A stretch of DNA of 64,000 bases from Solimonas thermocellulolyticum (lineage in GTDB: Bacteria; Pseudomonadota; Gammaproteobacteria; Nevskiales; Nevskiaceae): assembly GCF_040327995.1 (NCBI RefSeq), contig NZ_JBEPIJ010000008.1, positions 1-64,000 on the forward strand, read 5' to 3'. How positions within the stretch are numbered: the stretch's first letter is position 1; each line of letters starts with the position of its first letter. Positions 6,803 to 15,547 of this stretch are shown here, in pieces. The notes under the pieces are model-generated. The model was not told the origin of the DNA. It made no database searches and worked only from the letters and a program-made list of their open reading frames with translations. Position numbers and translations under genes: made by a program.

Positions 6803-8398
6803 GAACATGTCGCGCAGCTTGATCGCGGTGGCGTCGTAGGCGTCCTTGTCGGCCCAGGTGTTGCGCGGGTTGAGGATCGCGCTGTCCACGCCCGGGCAGG
6901 ACTTGGGCATCTTCAGATTGAGGATCGGGTGGACCTCGGTCTCGACGCCGTCGAGCTCGCCATTGAGCGCGGCGTTGAGCAGGGCGCGTGTCACCTTCAG
7001 GCTCATGCGCTTGCCAACGCCATACGGGCCGCCGCTCCAGCCGGTGTTGAGCAGGATGCAGCGCGCATGGTGCTTCTGCATCTTTTCGGCCAGCAACTTG
7101 GCATAGACGTTCGGCTTGTGGGCCATGAACGGCCCGCCAAAGCAGGCCGAGAAGGTCGGCTGCGGCTCGGTGACCCCGACCTCGGTGCCGGCGACACGTG
7201 CGGTGAAGCCGGAGACGAAGTGGTACATGACGTCCTTGGCATCGAGGATGGCGATCGGCGGCAGCACGCCGAAGGCATCCGCGGTGAGCAGGACGATGGT
7301 CTGCGGATGCGGACCCTGGCCGTTGGGCATCACGTTCGGGTTCGCATCGAGCGGGTAGGAGAAGCGTGTGTTCTCGGCGATGGAATCGTCACTGAGATCG
7401 AGCTCGTCCGGATGGCAGTCCTCCATGCGCTTGCCCGGCAGCGGCGGCACGTTCTCGATGATGGTGCCCGGCTTGGACAGCGCCGCGGCGATCACCGGCT
7501 CGGCTTCCTTGTCGAGGTTGATCAGTTTGGCGTAGCAGCCGTCTTCGAGATTGCACAGGCCGTTGTCCGACCAGATCGTCTCGTCGTCGCCGATCAGGCG
7601 GCGCGAGGCATCCGCCGACAGCGTGGTCTTGCCGGTGCCCGACAGGCCGAACAGGATGGCGGCATCGCCCTTGGCACCGACGTTGGCCGAGCAGTGCATC
7701 GACAGCCGGCCCTCCTTGGGCAGCAGATAGTTGCCCACGGTGAAGATGGTCTTCTTGTTGACGCCGCAGTAGTCGGCGCGGCCGGCGACCAGACAGATCT
7801 TGTTGCGGACATCGATGACGATCGCGACCTCGGAACGGCATCCGTCGCGTTCGGGCACGCACTCGAAGCTAGGCACGTTGAGCATGGTCCAGCGGCGCGC
7901 GTCGGCGTCTTTCACGCCCTGCAGGCCCTTGGGGAACATGTTGTGCACGAACATCGCATGCGTCGCATATTCGCCGACGAAGCGGTACGGCACGGCGAAC
8001 TCCGGATCCGAGCCCATGAACACGTCCTTGACGTACAGCGTGGCCCGCTTGTCGTTGAGGTGCTGGACCACGCGCCGGAGCAGGCCTTCGTACTGCGCCG
8101 GGTCGTAGGGGTTGAGGTCGGCCTTGAACCAGATCTCGTCGGCGACCTCGGGCCACTTGACCGCGTAGGTGTCCTTGGTGCGGCGACCGGTGCAATCCGG
8201 GTCGGTGTAATAGACCAGCGGTCCTTTGACGCCGAGTTTGGTCGGGAATGCCTTCTGCTCGTTGCTGGGGCCGCCGCGGCGGACGCGGCCGCGGTCATTG
8301 GCGATGGCTTCGGCGAACAGCGCTTCCTTGTCGAGATTGTGTTTGTAGTTGACTGTTTTTAGACCAAGAAGCTTTTCGAGATCGGCCTGGAAGCTCAT
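6746..8398 (-). CDS. pckA: Phosphoenolpyruvate carboxykinase (ATP)
   Basis: This 550-residue enzyme interconverts oxaloacetate + ATP with PEP + CO2 + ADP, the first committed step of gluconeogenesis, in the cytoplasm. The kinase P-loop GLSGTGKTTLS is at 251-261, preceded by HCSANVG; YCGVNKKTIFTVGNYLLP is also family-typical. Length fits the ATP-dependent class. The start at 8398 (MSFQADLEKLLG) has a purine-rich GAGGG upstream. It is apparently a single-gene transcript. Its final 19 codons are repeated 80 bp downstream (6666-6722), an unusual arrangement described in the findings. Confidence 0.97.
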   Translation of the reverse strand: MSFQADLEKLLGLKTVNYKHNLDKEALFAEAIANDRGRVRRGGPSNEQKAFPTKLGVKGPLVYYTDPDCTGRRTKDTYAVKWPEVADEIWFKADLNPYDPAQYEGLLRRVVQHLNDKRATLYVKDVFMGSDPEFAVPYRFVGEYATHAMFVHNMFPKGLQGVKDADARRWTMLNVPSFECVPERDGCRSEVAIVIDVRNKICLVAGRADYCGVNKKTIFTVGNYLLPKEGRLSMHCSANVGAKGDAAILFGLSGTGKTTLSADASRRLIGDDETIWSDNGLCNLEDGCYAKLINLDKEAEPVIAAALSKPGTIIENVPPLPGKRMEDCHPDELDLSDDSIAENTRFSYPLDANPNVMPNGQGPHPQTIVLLTADAFGVLPPIAILDAKDVMYHFVSGFTARVAGTEVGVTEPQPTFSACFGGPFMAHKPNVYAKLLAEKMQKHHARCILLNTGWSGGPYGVGKRMSLKVTRALLNAALNGELDGVETEVHPILNLKMPKSCPGVDSAILNPRNTWADKDAYDATAIKLRDMFRDNFRKKGFAAFGIEERI

Positions 8399-8645
8399 GC
8401 GATTCCCTCGGAAGGCAGTCGGGCGGCGGCAAGGCCGCGAAAAAAGAGCGCAGATGGTAAGGAGGGGGCGGGGGGGGAGGCAAGCGCAGCCACAACGCAG
8501 CGGCGTGGCCGCGCGGCGATGGCGCGCGGGCACGCGATGCCCCCTGTGCAGATCGTCCAAGCCCGTCGGGCCGCTCGGGAATCGGTCAGACGGACGGTCT
8601 CGTCTGGGGGGCGCGAACAGCGAGCGACGCTGCAGAGGATGCGCG

Positions 8646-10643
8646 CTAAGCCAGGGTGTCCTCCGGCAGCTTGAACCCGGCCACCGACTCGCGCAGCTTC
8701 TGCGACAGCAGGTTGAGCTCCTCGACCGCGTTCGCGGTACGGTTGGCCGCACCTGCCGTCTGTACGGCGATATCGCGGATCGCCTGCATGGTACCGGCGA
8801 TGCTGGTCGCCTGTGCCGACTCCTTGCGCGCCGCCGAGGAGATGTTGGTGATCAGCTTCGCCAGCTCCTGCGAGGCGCTCTCGATCTTGGTCAGCGCCTG
8901 GCCGGCTTCTTCGGCACTCTTGGCGCCGACGACCACGTTCTGCGTCGAGCGCTCCATCGACACGATGGCCTCGTTGGTGTCGGCCTGGATCGTCTTGACC
9001 AGATTCTCGACCTGACGCGTGGCGTTGGCCGCGCGTTCGGCCAGCCGCTGCACTTCGTCGGCGACGACGGCGAAGCCGCGGCCGGCGTCGCCGGCCATGG
9101 CCGCCTGGATGGAGGCGTTGAGGGCGAGGGTGTTGGTCTGCTCGGCGATGTCGTTGATGAACTCGATGATGTTGCCGATTTCCTGTGACGATTCGCCGAG
9201 GCGCTTGATGCGCTTGGACGTGTCCTGGATCTGCTCGCGCAGCGCGGTCATGCCCTGGATCGTGCGGTTCACGGTCTCGGCGCCGTTGTGCGCGACGCGC
9301 ACCGATTGCTGCGCCTGCAGCGCGAGCTGCTCGGCGCTCGCGGCCACCTGCTGCATCGACTGCGAGCTCGCGGTAATGGTGTTGGCAGCCTCGGTGATGG
9401 CCTTGGCCTGGCGTTCGGAGGCCTCGTTCATTTGCAGCGCCGTCTGTTTGGTACTCGACGCCGCGTTGGCGATCTCGACCGAGGTGTTGTTGATGGTGCC
9501 GACCAGGTTGCGCATGTTCTGGACGGTGTAGTTGATCGAGTCGGCGATCGCGCCGGTGAAGTCCTCGGTCACGGTCACGTCGACGGTCAGATCGCCGTCG
9601 GCGAGGTTGGTGATCTCGTCGAGCAGCGACAGGATCGCGCGTTGCTGCTTGGCGTCGCGCTCTTCGGCGAGACGCAGGCGCAGGCGCGTGGCGCGCACGG
9701 TCACGACGATGAAGATCACCAGCAGCACGATCGCAAGGCCCCCGGACACGGCGACGACGATCGGCAGGATGACTTGGCGTACGCGCGTGTCCAGCAGGCG
9801 CTGTTCGAGCGCCTTGGCGGTGGCGATGACGTCGGCCGCCAGTCCCTGGAGCTGGCCGGCGGCGATCTGCAGGCGGTCGACGGCCTCCGCATTTTCGAGC
9901 AGCAGCTCGCTGGCCGAGGACACCGCCTCGAAACGCTGCGCCGCCTCACGCGCCAGCGCGCCGACCTCGGCGTCACTGGTGAGCTGGTCGTTGACTTGCC
10001 GGAAGCTGCGTACCTCGGCGTCCAGCGCCTGCACCGTGGCCAGTGCATCGCGGCCGGCACCGAGTACGCGCGCCGCTTCCGACGAGATGCGTTCGAGCCG
10101 GACGAGCTGTGTGATCGCCGGGTTCTGTCCTGGACGGCCGCCGAGCCGTTCGGCGATGCGCTCGTAGAGTTTGAACAGATCGTCGCCCTCGTCGGCGTGC
10201 ACGGCAGTACGGATCTGGTTGACGCTGCTGGCCGACAGGCGCCAAGCCTGCTCGCCGTCGATCAGCGTCTGCACCGTGCCCTTCATCTGGTTCCAGGCGG
10301 CGCTGACTTCCGCGACCTCCGCTTGCACCTGCGGCGGCGCCGCTTCGATGCCGGCGACCTCGTCACCCTCAGCCAGCGCCTCGACGTTGAGGTCCAGGTC
10401 CTCGATCCGGGCCGCGAGTGTCAGGAAGTCCGGCGTCAGACCGCGCGTGACGGTCTCGCCTACATCGACGATCTCGCCGACGTCACTGGACAGTGTGCGC
10501 GCGAGCTCCACCCAGGTTTCGTCGCGCGTGTCCACGCGCTGGATGAAGTAGAAGCCCGCCATCGCCACGATCATCAGCAGCACCGCGGTGATCAGCGCGG
10601 CGAGTTCGCGACGGGCGCCCCGTACCCTGCGTTTTTCGGCCAT
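8646..10643 (-). CDS. pilJ: PilJ-like methyl-accepting chemotaxis protein
   Basis: This 665-residue inner-membrane receptor feeds the Pil-Chp pathway. TM1 lies at about 13-34, then a long helical periplasmic region, TM2 at about 290-317, a HAMP-like stretch with NLADGDLTVDVTV, and a cytoplasmic coiled coil. The signalling tip (IIEFINDIAEQTNTLALNAS then AGDAGRGFAVVADEVQRLAE) carries the contacts for CheA/CheW proteins. In Pseudomonas, PilJ senses surface contact or pilin and controls ChpA. Here it is followed, in transcription order, only by non-coding DNA; pilH lies 25 bp upstream in the same direction. The partner kinase locus is ~9 kb away (19-26.7 kb). Confidence 0.92.
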   Translation of the reverse strand: MAEKRRVRGARRELAALITAVLLMIVAMAGFYFIQRVDTRDETWVELARTLSSDVGEIVDVGETVTRGLTPDFLTLAARIEDLDLNVEALAEGDEVAGIEAAPPQVQAEVAEVSAAWNQMKGTVQTLIDGEQAWRLSASSVNQIRTAVHADEGDDLFKLYERIAERLGGRPGQNPAITQLVRLERISSEAARVLGAGRDALATVQALDAEVRSFRQVNDQLTSDAEVGALAREAAQRFEAVSSASELLLENAEAVDRLQIAAGQLQGLAADVIATAKALEQRLLDTRVRQVILPIVVAVSGGLAIVLLVIFIVVTVRATRLRLRLAEERDAKQQRAILSLLDEITNLADGDLTVDVTVTEDFTGAIADSINYTVQNMRNLVGTINNTSVEIANAASSTKQTALQMNEASERQAKAITEAANTITASSQSMQQVAASAEQLALQAQQSVRVAHNGAETVNRTIQGMTALREQIQDTSKRIKRLGESSQEIGNIIEFINDIAEQTNTLALNASIQAAMAGDAGRGFAVVADEVQRLAERAANATRQVENLVKTIQADTNEAIVSMERSTQNVVVGAKSAEEAGQALTKIESASQELAKLITNISSAARKESAQATSIAGTMQAIRDIAVQTAGAANRTANAVEELNLLSQKLRESVAGFKLPEDTLA

Positions 10644-10668
10644 GTCTCCCCCAGATGACGTTGCCGCG

Positions 10669-11034
10669 TTACGACCCGAGCACGGCCTTGATCTTGGCGA
10701 GCAGATCGGCCTCTTTAACCGGCTTGGTCAAGTATTCCTTGGCGCCCTGACGCAGGGCCCAGACGCGATCGGTTTCCTGGTTCTTGCTGCTGACCACGAC
10801 CACCGGAATGTGGGCCGTCGCCGGGTCCTTGGCCAGCATCCGGGTGGCCTGGAAGCCGTTCACGCCGGGCATCACCACGTCCATGATCACGACGTCCGGC
10901 TTTTCCGCCTTGACTCTTGCGACCGCCTCTTCCCCCGTCGAGACCTCGGTGACGGTGTGACCGGCCTTCTGCAGCAGGTTGCGCAGGTTCTGCACGTCGG
11001 TCGGTGAATCGTCCACGATCAGTACGCGTGCCAT
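10669..11034 (-). CDS. pilH: PilH-type single-domain response regulator
   Basis: This 121-residue receiver domain only: acidic pair DD at 8-9, phospho-acceptor Asp52 (VIMDVVMP) and Lys104 (YLTKPVK). The in-frame ATG at 11034 begins MARVLIVDDS and has a purine-rich tract upstream; more distal ATGs give atypical N-termini. Its sequence, with TDVQNLRNLLQKAGHTV and KNQETDRVWALRQGA, is close to PilH, which antagonises PilG or controls pilus retraction. It is just upstream of pilJ, forming a pilH-pilJ unit. Confidence 0.9.
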   Translation of the reverse strand: MARVLIVDDSPTDVQNLRNLLQKAGHTVTEVSTGEEAVARVKAEKPDVVIMDVVMPGVNGFQATRMLAKDPATAHIPVVVVSSKNQETDRVWALRQGAKEYLTKPVKEADLLAKIKAVLGS

Positions 11035-11133
11035 CGTTTCTTCCCCAGTCCGCGCGGGCGGACCCTCCAAGTGGCAAATCGTTTTTGCGACTTTATACCA
11101 AGCGGCGTCTGCGCACGCCAAAGGCGTCGGTAC

Positions 11134-12489
11134 TCAGCCGCTTGCGCGAAACACAGCTCGCCCGGCGCGCCAGGTCGCGCGCACCCGGCCACGCAGCGTG
11201 CGGCCGGCGAACGGCGTGTTGCGCCCGGCGCTGAGCATCCGTTCCGGACGCAGCGTCCAGCGTGCCTCGGCGTCGACCAGCACCAGGTCCGCCAGCGCGC
11301 CGCTGGCGATGCGGCCGCTGTCGAGACCGGCGATCGCCGCCGGTCCACGGCTCAGGCGCTCGGCCGCCTGCAAGGGAGACAGCAGGCCGTCGTGCACCAG
11401 TTGCAGCGTCAGCGGCAGCAGCGTCTCCAGCGCGCTGATGCCGGGCTCGGTCAGCGGAAACGGGTTGATCTTGGCGTCGGCCTCGTGCGGCTGGTGGTCC
11501 GAGCAGATCGCGCCGATCACGCCGCTGGCGACCGCGGCGCGCAGCGCGTCGCGATCGTCCCGCGTCCGCAGCGGCGGCTGCACGTGGCACTGCGCATTGA
11601 AGCCGTCGACGTCGGTGTCGCAAAGGTGCAGCTGATGGGCAGCGACGTCGGCGGACACCGGCAGGCCGCGGCCCAGCGCCGCCTCGATCAGCTCGGCACC
11701 GCGCGCGGTCGACAGCCGGCAGAAATGCACACGCGCGCCGGTGTCCTCGACCAGCGAGATCCAGAAGCGCAGCGCGGCGACCTCGGCCGCGACCGGCACC
11801 GCGGACAGGCCCAGGCGTGTGGCCACCGGACCTTCGTGGGCGCAGCCGTTGCCGGCAAGACCCGCATCCTGGGCGAACACGTGCACCGGCAGCTCGAGGC
11901 CTTTGGCGTACTCCAGCGCGCGCCGGGCGATGCGCGAATCGTTGATCGGCGCGGCGGCGTTCGAAACGCCGACGGCGCCGGCGCTCTTGAGCGCGGACAG
12001 CTCCGCCAGCGCCGCGCCGGAAAGCTCGCGCGTGAGCGCGCCGAGCATGCGCACGTCGAGCGTGCCGGCCTGGCGGGCGAGGCGCTGCACGCGGATCAGC
12101 ATCGCCGGCGTGTCCAGCGCCGGTTGCGTATCGGGCGGGATCAGCACCTGGGTGATGCCGCCGGCGAACGCGGCCGGCATCTCGCTGGCGAAACTGGCCT
12201 TGTGCGTGGCGCCTGGTTCGCGCAGACGCGCGCACAGATCGACCAGGCCGGGCATCAGCCACAGGCCGTGGGCGTCGATGATGCTCGCCCGCGCGGGCGC
12301 GGCCAAGGCCTCGCCGACGGCGGCGATGTGTTCGTTCTCGATCAGCACGTCGAGCTTACGGTCGGTCGCGCTGGCCGGATCGAGCACGCGCGCGCCGCGG
12401 ATCAGGGTCGCGCCCGTCGGTTCGGCTTGCGCCTCGCCCGCTGCGCGGGCCCGTGCCGACCACTCGCGCATGTTCGAGGGGCGCGTCAT
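11134..12489 (-). CDS. pyrC: Non-catalytic dihydroorotase-like subunit (PyrC')
   Basis: This 451-residue amidohydrolase-fold protein resembles PyrC, but the metal-binding HxH that should precede RLREPG is replaced by Cys86-Ala87-Arg88 (VDLCARLREPG), so hydrolysis of dihydroorotate is not expected. In Pseudomonas-type genomes such pyrC' subunits form a dodecameric complex with PyrB and are needed for ATCase assembly. The gene starts 4 nt inside the pyrB end (overlapping ATGA), the arrangement found in those species. A separate active pyrC should exist elsewhere in this genome. Confidence 0.92.
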   Translation of the reverse strand: MTRPSNMREWSARARAAGEAQAEPTGATLIRGARVLDPASATDRKLDVLIENEHIAAVGEALAAPARASIIDAHGLWLMPGLVDLCARLREPGATHKASFASEMPAAFAGGITQVLIPPDTQPALDTPAMLIRVQRLARQAGTLDVRMLGALTRELSGAALAELSALKSAGAVGVSNAAAPINDSRIARRALEYAKGLELPVHVFAQDAGLAGNGCAHEGPVATRLGLSAVPVAAEVAALRFWISLVEDTGARVHFCRLSTARGAELIEAALGRGLPVSADVAAHQLHLCDTDVDGFNAQCHVQPPLRTRDDRDALRAAVASGVIGAICSDHQPHEADAKINPFPLTEPGISALETLLPLTLQLVHDGLLSPLQAAERLSRGPAAIAGLDSGRIASGALADLVLVDAEARWTLRPERMLSAGRNTPFAGRTLRGRVRATWRAGRAVFRASG

Positions 12490-13508
12490 CGGCGTCGCCC
12501 TCTGCGCGATGCGGCGCCGCGCGCCGCGGTTTTTGCCGTACGCTCGCCGGGGCGCGCTTCGAGAATCATCGACATCACCGCCATGCGCACGGCGATGCCG
12601 TGGCTGACCTGCTGCAGGATCACCGATTGCGGACCGTAGGCGACCTCGCCCTCGATCTCCACGCCGCGGTTGATCGGACCCGGGTGCATGATGATCGCGT
12701 CACGACGCATCGCGCTCAGACGCTTGCGGGTGAGGCCGAAGTCGCGATGGAACTCGCCGAGCGAGGGCAGGTAGGCGCCGAGCATGCGCTCCTTCTGCAG
12801 GCGCAGCAGGATGACGACGTCCACACCGTCGAGGCCTTCTTCGATACGATGGCAGACGCGCACGCCCATCTCTTCGATGCCGGCCGGCACCAGCGTCGGC
12901 GGCGCGACCGCGCGAATGTCGCGCACACCGAGCGCGCGCAGGCCGTGGATGTCGGAGCGGGCGACGCGTGAATGCAGGATGTCGCCGACGATGGCCACGC
13001 GCAGCGTCGCGAAGCAGTCCGGCCCCTTGTAGCGGCGGATCGTCAATAGATCGAGCAGCCCCTGCGTCGGGTGCGCGTGGCGGCCGTCGCCGGCATTGAG
13101 GATCGCAACGCCAGGGGCGGCATGCTCGGCGAAGAAATGCGCGGCGCCCGAGGCTTCGTGACGCACGACGAACATGTCCGCCTGCATCGCTTCGAGCGTC
13201 TTGAGCGTGTCGAACAGAGTCTCGCCCTTGGACGTGCTCGAGGTCGCCATCTGCAGGTTGAGCACGTCCGCCGACAGGCGCTTGGCGGCGAGCTCGAAGG
13301 TCGTGCGCGTGCGCGTGCTCGGCTCGAAGAACAGATTGACGATGGTGCGTCCGCGCAGCGTGGTCAGCTTCTTGTCGGGGCCGCGCAGCGATTTTTCGAT
13401 CGTATCGGCGCGGTCGAGGATCTCCGTCAACAGCGGTGCGCCCAGGCCTTCGAGCGTCAGCAGGTGGCGCAGGCGGCCGTGGCGGTCGAGTTGGAGTTCG
13501 GGGCTCAT
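12486..13508 (-). CDS. pyrB: Aspartate carbamoyltransferase catalytic subunit
   Basis: This 340-residue enzyme condenses carbamoyl phosphate with aspartate, the committed step of pyrimidine synthesis. Signatures are FFEPSTRTR at 60-68 (carbamoyl-phosphate loop), GDGRHAHPTQ and HPGPINRG. The C-terminus ends in an Arg-rich tail (RGAASRRGRRR) beyond the usual fold. It overlaps pyrC' downstream. There is no pyrI, consistent with the PyrB/PyrC' class. Confidence 0.96.
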   Translation of the reverse strand: MSPELQLDRHGRLRHLLTLEGLGAPLLTEILDRADTIEKSLRGPDKKLTTLRGRTIVNLFFEPSTRTRTTFELAAKRLSADVLNLQMATSSTSKGETLFDTLKTLEAMQADMFVVRHEASGAAHFFAEHAAPGVAILNAGDGRHAHPTQGLLDLLTIRRYKGPDCFATLRVAIVGDILHSRVARSDIHGLRALGVRDIRAVAPPTLVPAGIEEMGVRVCHRIEEGLDGVDVVILLRLQKERMLGAYLPSLGEFHRDFGLTRKRLSAMRRDAIIMHPGPINRGVEIEGEVAYGPQSVILQQVSHGIAVRMAVMSMILEARPGERTAKTAARGAASRRGRRR

Positions 13509-13637
13509 GCTGGGCGCGTATTGTGGGCGTTCGCGCGTGGCAATGAAAGCTGCGTGAGCCGTTTTCGGATTGCGCCGAGTTTCGCCCCTGCCGGGCCGAA
13601 ACCATTGTCAGTTCAAATGCCGATCGCCGTGCAGCGA

Positions 13638-14051
13638 TCAACCGCGACTCTCCAACCACTGCTGCAGAATCACCCGCGCCGCCTGCGCGTCGCGATCCCC
13701 CTTGCGCACACGCCGCGTCAGGCGCCCGCTGGCGCGCGCCTCGCGTAGCAGCTCGTCGGCGGCGAGCGAGCTGTAGCGCTCGTCGGCCAGATGCACCGGC
13801 AGTCCGGTGCGTTGGCCGAGCTGCGCGGCGAAGCGGCGCGCGGCGGCGCTCATGCTCTGTTCGGCGCCATCGCGATCCAGCGGCAGGCCGACGATCAGCT
13901 CGGCCGGGCGCCACTGCTCGACGAGCTTGAGCACGGCGGCCCAGTCGTCGCCGGGAAACGACGCCAGCGCGCGCGCCTGGCCGGTGACGTCATCGCCGAT
14001 GGCCGCGCCGGTTCGCCGCTGGCCATAATCGAAGGCGAGATAGAGCGGCAT
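13638..14051 (-). CDS. ruvX: RuvX/YqgF RNase H-fold nuclease
   Basis: This 137-residue protein has FDYGQRRTGAAIGD at 7-20 (catalytic Asp8) and LIVGLPLDRDG, DERYSS and DAQAARVILQQWLE blocks. It is required for 5'-end processing of pre-16S rRNA and was proposed as a Holliday-junction resolvase. It follows yqgE by 9 nt, the conserved yqgE-ruvX pair. Confidence 0.95.
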   Translation of the reverse strand: MPLYLAFDYGQRRTGAAIGDDVTGQARALASFPGDDWAAVLKLVEQWRPAELIVGLPLDRDGAEQSMSAAARRFAAQLGQRTGLPVHLADERYSSLAADELLREARASGRLTRRVRKGDRDAQAARVILQQWLESRG

Positions 14052-14060
14052 GCACCGCCT

Positions 14061-14624
14061 CTAGGCGTGTCCGGCCTCGCCGCTGAGCTGGCTCACGTCG
14101 ACGCCGAGCAGCTTGGTCGCCGCGGCCCAGCGCAAGGGCGGCGGCGTGCGGAACAGGATCTGCTGGTCGACCGGGGTGTGGAGCCAGGCGTTGTGCAGGA
14201 TCTCGCTCTCCAGCTGTCCTGCGCCCCAGCCGGCATAGCCGAGCGCGACGACGTACTCGCGCGGGCCCTCGCCCTTGCCGATCGCACGCAGCACGTCGCG
14301 CGAGGTGGTCACGTAGAGCTCGTCGCCCAGGGCGATCGACGACTCCCATCCGCCCGGATCGCCGTGGATCACGAAGCCGCGCTCGGGTTGCACCGGACCG
14401 CCCCAGAACACGATCGCACGGGCGTCCACGCCTTCGTGTTCGAGGCCCATCTGTTCCATCACCTCGGTCAGGAGCAGTTCGGTGGGCCGGTTGATGACCA
14501 GGCCGATCGCGCCGCTGTCGCTGTGCTCGCAGACCAGCGAGACGGTGTGACTGAAGTTCTCGTCGTCCAGGCTCGGCATGGCGACGAGAAACTGGTTTCT
14601 CAGGTAGGCCTCGATCTCGCTCAT
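14061..14624 (-). CDS. yqgE: YqgE/AlgH family protein
   Basis: This 187-residue protein has an N-terminal YLRNQFLVAMPSLDDENFSH, then VCEHSDSGAIGLVINRPTEL and the VFWGGPVQPERGFVIH block. All are signature stretches of the UPF0301/AlgH fold. Its biochemical role is unknown. In pseudomonads it was linked to alginate regulation. It is co-directional and nearly contiguous with ruvX. Confidence 0.95.
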   Translation of the reverse strand: MSEIEAYLRNQFLVAMPSLDDENFSHTVSLVCEHSDSGAIGLVINRPTELLLTEVMEQMGLEHEGVDARAIVFWGGPVQPERGFVIHGDPGGWESSIALGDELYVTTSRDVLRAIGKGEGPREYVVALGYAGWGAGQLESEILHNAWLHTPVDQQILFRTPPPLRWAAATKLLGVDVSQLSGEAGHA

Positions 14625-14654
14625 GGGGCCAGTATCGGCCGCGCTCGCGGGGAG

Positions 14655-15188
14655 TCAAGGCCGGGCGGCGGCCGGCGGCGGTAGATGGCGCAGGATGGCG
14701 GCCGCGGCGGCGCCGGTCGCGAGCCCGAACAGCAGCGCCGCGCTCATCAGCAGCGGCAGCAGCCGCAGCAGGCCCGGATGCGGCACGAAAACCGCATAGG
14801 CGAGGGCGAACTGCCCCCCCATGTGGGCCAGCGCCGCGAGCACCGACAGGCCGACCGCGCCGAGCTGCAGCGGCGGCAGCAGACGGCTGAAGGTGCGGCC
14901 CAGGGTCAGCGCCGCGAGGCTGGCGAGCGCCCCCGAGGCCGAGAGCCAGAATCCCGGCGCCAGGAAGCTGCCGACCAAGAGGCTGCCGACGAGCACGCGC
15001 AGCAGGGCCACCCAGATCGCTAGACGCAGCGAATGGCGCAGCAGCACGATCAGGGTCACGACGTTCGCAAGGCCCGGCTTGACGCCGGGGATCGGCGACG
15101 GGAAGCCGGCTTCGAGCACGTGAATGACGATGGCCAGCGCCGCATAACCGGCGACCAGGCGATCCTCACGGGTGGCTTGGAGCCGCAT
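14655..15188 (-). CDS. Gx transporter family membrane protein
   Basis: This 177-residue protein has five or so hydrophobic segments and the motif FPSPIPGVKPGLANVVTLIV near 34-53, characteristic of the Gx transporter family (historically called heptaprenyl diphosphate synthase component I). The start at 15188 overlaps by one base the stop of the preceding NusG-domain gene, so the three genes apbE / NusG-II / Gx form one coupled operon. Proposed to be an ECF-like substrate-binding component. In this context the cargo may relate to flavin or quinone redox modules. Confidence 0.85.
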   Translation of the reverse strand: MRLQATREDRLVAGYAALAIVIHVLEAGFPSPIPGVKPGLANVVTLIVLLRHSLRLAIWVALLRVLVGSLLVGSFLAPGFWLSASGALASLAALTLGRTFSRLLPPLQLGAVGLSVLAALAHMGGQFALAYAVFVPHPGLLRLLPLLMSAALLFGLATGAAAAAILRHLPPPAAARP

Positions 15189-15547
15189 CAGTAGGCGATG
15201 CCGTCGAGCGGCACGTCGCCGCCGACGAGGCTGATGCTGACGCGATTCGGCAGACAGGCCGCGGCGTCGCCGCCGCGCTGTAGCCAGCCGCTGTGCACGC
15301 AGACTTGGTTGCGGCACGGGCTGCGCAAAAAGCGCACGCGGCCGTCTTCGATCTTGAGCACCGAGGGGCCGAGCCGGCCGTCGACGCGGATCTCGCGCGC
15401 TTCGTTCAGGGCGTAGCGGCCGGCGTCGACGCCACCGACACGCAGTTCCACATGCGTGGCCGCGACCGCCGGCTGCCAGAAGTGCGCGTAGAGCGCGCCG
15501 ACCAGCGCCGAGGCAAGCGCGATGGCGAGCACGTCGCCGCGGTTCAT
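15188..15547 (-). CDS. NusG domain II-containing envelope protein
   Basis: This 119-residue protein has a membrane anchor at about 7-23 and a NusG-domain-II beta fold outside, with conserved Cys78 and Cys83 in SPCRNQVCVHSGW and Cys98. Such proteins are regularly encoded between ApbE and Gx-transporter genes and are thought to act in export or assembly of covalently flavinylated proteins. Both ends overlap its neighbours, which indicates strict co-expression. Confidence 0.85.
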   Translation of the reverse strand: MNRGDVLAIALASALVGALYAHFWQPAVAATHVELRVGGVDAGRYALNEAREIRVDGRLGPSVLKIEDGRVRFLRSPCRNQVCVHSGWLQRGGDAAACLPNRVSISLVGGDVPLDGIAY

